Shown: one piece after another, positions 6,820 through 8,093 of the stretch
Layout: the number at the start of each line of letters is the position of its first letter
Position numbering within the stretch: position 1 is the first letter of the stretch
DNA from: Clostridiales bacterium
GTDB lineage: Bacteria; Bacillota_A; Clostridia; Christensenellales; CAG-917
NCBI GenBank assembly: GCA_031282095.1
Contig: JAITEJ010000020.1
Coordinates: forward strand, 1 to 8,093
Length of the DNA: 8,093 nt
Direction of reading: 5' to 3'
Notes under the pieces: model-generated
Told to the model about the DNA's origin: nothing
The model's database searches: none
The model's input: only the letters and a program-made list of their open reading frames with translations
Position numbers and translations under genes: made by a program

Positions 6820-6918
6820 GTGAAAAAGAAACTTAAAGACGTAAGTGTATTGAAAGCGGATAAAATAGCAGACATTATAAAACGGAAAGTAACGGATACC
6901 GACCTAACCTGCGGGTAA
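6820..6918 (+). CDS. Possible 32-residue small ORF, unknown
   Basis: A GTG start with AGGA 9 bases upstream opens a 32-codon frame ending in TAA. The peptide is lysine-rich at its start (KKKLKDV) and then reads LKADKIADIIKRK, ending TDLTCG. Its amino-terminal part looks more like real protein than the surrounding frames, and it lies just downstream of a candidate promoter. It could be a leader peptide, a small protein, or the broken start of a lost gene whose remainder was replaced by the repeat array at about 6919. No family is recognised. Confidence 0.28.
   Translation: MKKKLKDVSVLKADKIADIIKRKVTDTDLTCG
6850..6865 (+). promoter_or_regulatory. Possible cre (CcpA) operator-like site
   Basis: The 16 bases TTGAAAGCGGATAAAA match the catabolite-responsive element consensus WTGNAARCGNWWWCAW at all but one position (A for C at position 14). 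The same TGAAAGCG core also occurs at 6782-6789 inside the rightward promoter candidate, 69 bases earlier, with a poorer second half. Deoxynucleoside catabolic genes are CcpA-regulated in Bacillus, so control of deoC is plausible, but chance matches to such a loose consensus are common. Confidence 0.25.
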
Positions 6919-6940
6919 AGATCTGCCTGGCGGTAGCCGT

Positions 6941-7045
6941 GTTATTCAATCCGTGTGCGCTGATACTGCGTGCAAATGCTCGCGCGTGTTCCGTGAGACG
7001 CCGGTTCGCGTTATTTAATACGGGCGCGCTGATACTGCGTGCAAA
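6941..7045. repeat. Direct repeat pair, 36 bp each, 69-bp period
   Basis: The 36 bases at 6941-6976 and 7010-7045 agree at 32 positions. Both start GTTATT, and both end with the identical GCGCTGATACTGCGTGCAAA. The spacer (6977-7009) contains GAGACGCCG, which recurs after the second copy at about 7054. The period of 69 bases is a whole number of codons, which creates a spurious repeated frame on the minus strand (FARSISA..LNN). The pair belongs to a wider degenerate array reaching about 7250. Confidence 0.85.
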
Positions 7046-7119
7046 GCCTTGCCGAGACGCCGTTGCGCTGCCCTGCAATCATCAAGGGTAGAGACCTGAT
7101 CTGCGGTTGCAGCCCTGCC

Positions 7120-7208
7120 AAGACGGGTGCGCGCCGGAATTTGAGAAATCGCAAGGACGTCCGGGAATTTTGTGCAACGACCTATTAAAACGGGTATGCG
7201 CCGGAATT
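7120..7208. repeat. Direct repeat pair, 22 bp each, 67-bp period
   Basis: The 22 bases at 7120-7141 and 7187-7208 agree at 19 positions and share ACGGGT near the start and GCGCCGGAATT at the end. They align with the middle of the 36-bp repeat upstream (AATACGGGCGCGC), and AGCC(T/C)TGCC(G/A)AGACG at 7045 and 7111 links the two sets. Together they suggest four or five decayed copies of one unit of about 67-70 bases. Confidence 0.75.
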
Positions 7209-7285
7209 GTAAAAGCGTGTAAGTTTTTAATACGTCGAATGGGCGCGGCATTAAGTTAAAATTCGGAACGGGGATAAATTAAGGA

Positions 7286-8092
7286 ATGGACAAACAAGTA
7301 ATATTAAGCAAATGCGACCACACGCTGCTGGCTCCCGACGCGACGTGGGAGCGGATAAAGAAGCTTATCGTAGAGGCGACGGAATTCCGCACCGCGTCCG
7401 TCTGCATACCGCCGTCGTTCGCCGCGCGCGCCGCCGCATATGCCGCCGAGGTCGTAAAAGGCAACGCGGCGGAATATACGGGCAGTAACGCCGAAGATTT
7501 GGGCGACGTATTCGGTAAAGCCGATTTTTATTTAAACGGTTCCGCGGATGAAATATTAGGCCTAAGCCAAATTGAGCGCGACCTCGTGAAACCGTACGGT
7601 AAAATTCCCGTTTGCACCGTCGTCGGATTCCCGAACGGCTATTCGGTCGCCTCGGTAAAGGCGGCGGAAACGGAAGCCGCAATTTCGGACGGCGCGGATG
7701 AAATTGACGTCGTAATCAACATAGGCGACGTGAAAGACGGTTCGTATATCCGAATTTTAAACGAATTATCTCTTTTAAAACGCATATGCGGAAATAAGAT
7801 ATTAAAAGTGATAATCGAAACTTGTTTATTGACGGACGCCGAGAAAATCGAGATGTGCAAAATTGTCTCCGACTCCGGAGCGGATTTTATCAAAACGTCA
7901 ACAGGTTTCGGGGCGGGAGGGGCCGCTCTCTCCGACGTGGAGCTTTTTAAAAGACATTTAGACGCGCACGTAAAGATCAAGGCGGCGGGAGGCATAAGGA
8001 CATTGGAAGCCGCGCAAGCTTTTATAGGCGCCGGAGCCGACCGGGTAGGCGCGAGCGCGCTCATAAACGCCTGTTACGCGCATTTGGCATAA
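7286..8092 (+). CDS. deoC: Deoxyribose-phosphate aldolase with an internal insertion
   Basis: This cytoplasmic class I aldolase splits 2-deoxy-D-ribose 5-phosphate into glyceraldehyde 3-phosphate and acetaldehyde, the last step of deoxynucleoside catabolism. Family landmarks are DHTLL (11-15), ASVCIPPSF (37-45), CTVVGFPNGY (110-119), Asp141 in EIDVVIN, LKVIIETCLLTD (173-184), the Schiff-base Lys203 in FIKTSTG and Lys232 in KAAGG (matching E. coli Lys167 and Lys201). At 268 residues it is longer than the usual 215-225 of Gram-positive enzymes. The extra length lies between residues about 60 and 107, where other DeoC proteins pass directly from the second helix to CTVIGFP. The ribosome site is poor: AAGGA abuts the ATG directly and ACGGGG lies further upstream. 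It is divergent from the leftward operon; nothing shows that they share a pathway. Confidence 0.93.
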   Translation: MDKQVILSKCDHTLLAPDATWERIKKLIVEATEFRTASVCIPPSFAARAAAYAAEVVKGNAAEYTGSNAEDLGDVFGKADFYLNGSADEILGLSQIERDLVKPYGKIPVCTVVGFPNGYSVASVKAAETEAAISDGADEIDVVINIGDVKDGSYIRILNELSLLKRICGNKILKVIIETCLLTDAEKIEMCKIVSDSGADFIKTSTGFGAGGAALSDVELFKRHLDAHVKIKAAGGIRTLEAAQAFIGAGADRVGASALINACYAHLA

Positions 8093-8093
8093 A

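Larger units (their letters stand above)
6564..7285. other. Intergenic regulatory region between the divergent operon and deoC
   Basis: These roughly 720 bases contain no convincing large gene. The left part (to about 6900) is AT-rich, with an AAAAATTC/GAATTTTT inverted repeat (6633-6640 and 6653-6660), a rightward promoter candidate and a possible tiny ORF. The right part (about 6919-7250) switches abruptly to higher GC and consists of degenerate direct repeats. No tRNA, rRNA or known riboswitch is recognised. Just before deoC there is TAAAAT (7257-7262), a possible -10 box without a good -35 box. Confidence 0.6.

Noticed and set aside
6875..7078. Minus-strand 67-codon frame containing two copies of FARSISA..LNN
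   Set aside because: The peptide repetition is a by-product of a 69-bp DNA repeat that is a multiple of three. There is no ribosome site, the frame does not extend over the other repeat copies, and the neighbouring repeats have a 67-bp period that breaks any frame.
6941..7208. CRISPR array
   Set aside because: The 36-bp copies differ at four positions, only two are recognisable at full length, the other copies are degenerate, and parts of the spacers are themselves similar. No cas gene is present.

Overview
The window looks like a chromosomal segment of a Bacillota-like, probably anaerobic and uncultured Clostridia-type bacterium. The reasons are strong AGGAGG-type ribosome binding sites, sigma-70-type promoters, a transketolase split into two genes, and tightly packed genes rich in GCG/GCC/CGC codons next to a very AT-rich regulatory region. 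The lineage is inferred by eye; no taxonomic marker gene is present.

Layout. Seven genes on the minus strand read leftwards from a strong promoter at 6535-6563. In transcription order they are: a protein with two SCP2-like (sterol-carrier-type lipid-binding) halves (5701-6489); a class III PLP aminotransferase of the glutamate-1-semialdehyde aminomutase type (4393-5682); the N-terminal (3385-4266) and C-terminal (2373-3383) subunits of a split transketolase; a second double-SCP2-like protein, paralogous to the first (1461-2297); a small membrane-anchored TPR-like protein (916-1260); and a D-2-hydroxyacid dehydrogenase of the glycerate dehydrogenase/hydroxypyruvate reductase type (1-906, running off the left edge). 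Hairpins after the aminotransferase gene and after the second SCP2-like gene may modulate expression along the operon or divide it.

From 6490 to 7285 there is no convincing large gene. This stretch holds the leftward promoter with an AT-rich upstream region, a rightward promoter candidate, a possible 32-codon ORF, CcpA-site-like sequences and a degenerate direct-repeat array of about 67-69 bp period. To its right, on the plus strand, is deoC (deoxyribose-phosphate aldolase, 7286-8092), which carries an unusual in-frame insertion of about 45 residues.

How the genes may work together. The transketolase (two-carbon ketol transfer), the aminotransferase and the 2-hydroxyacid dehydrogenase suggest a small pathway for a C2-extended keto, amino or hydroxy metabolite. 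Two SCP2-like proteins flanking the enzymes suggest that a substrate or product is hydrophobic or lipid-linked. I do not recognise this gene set as a described pathway, and it is the most interesting part of the window. The functional link is inference from co-transcription only.
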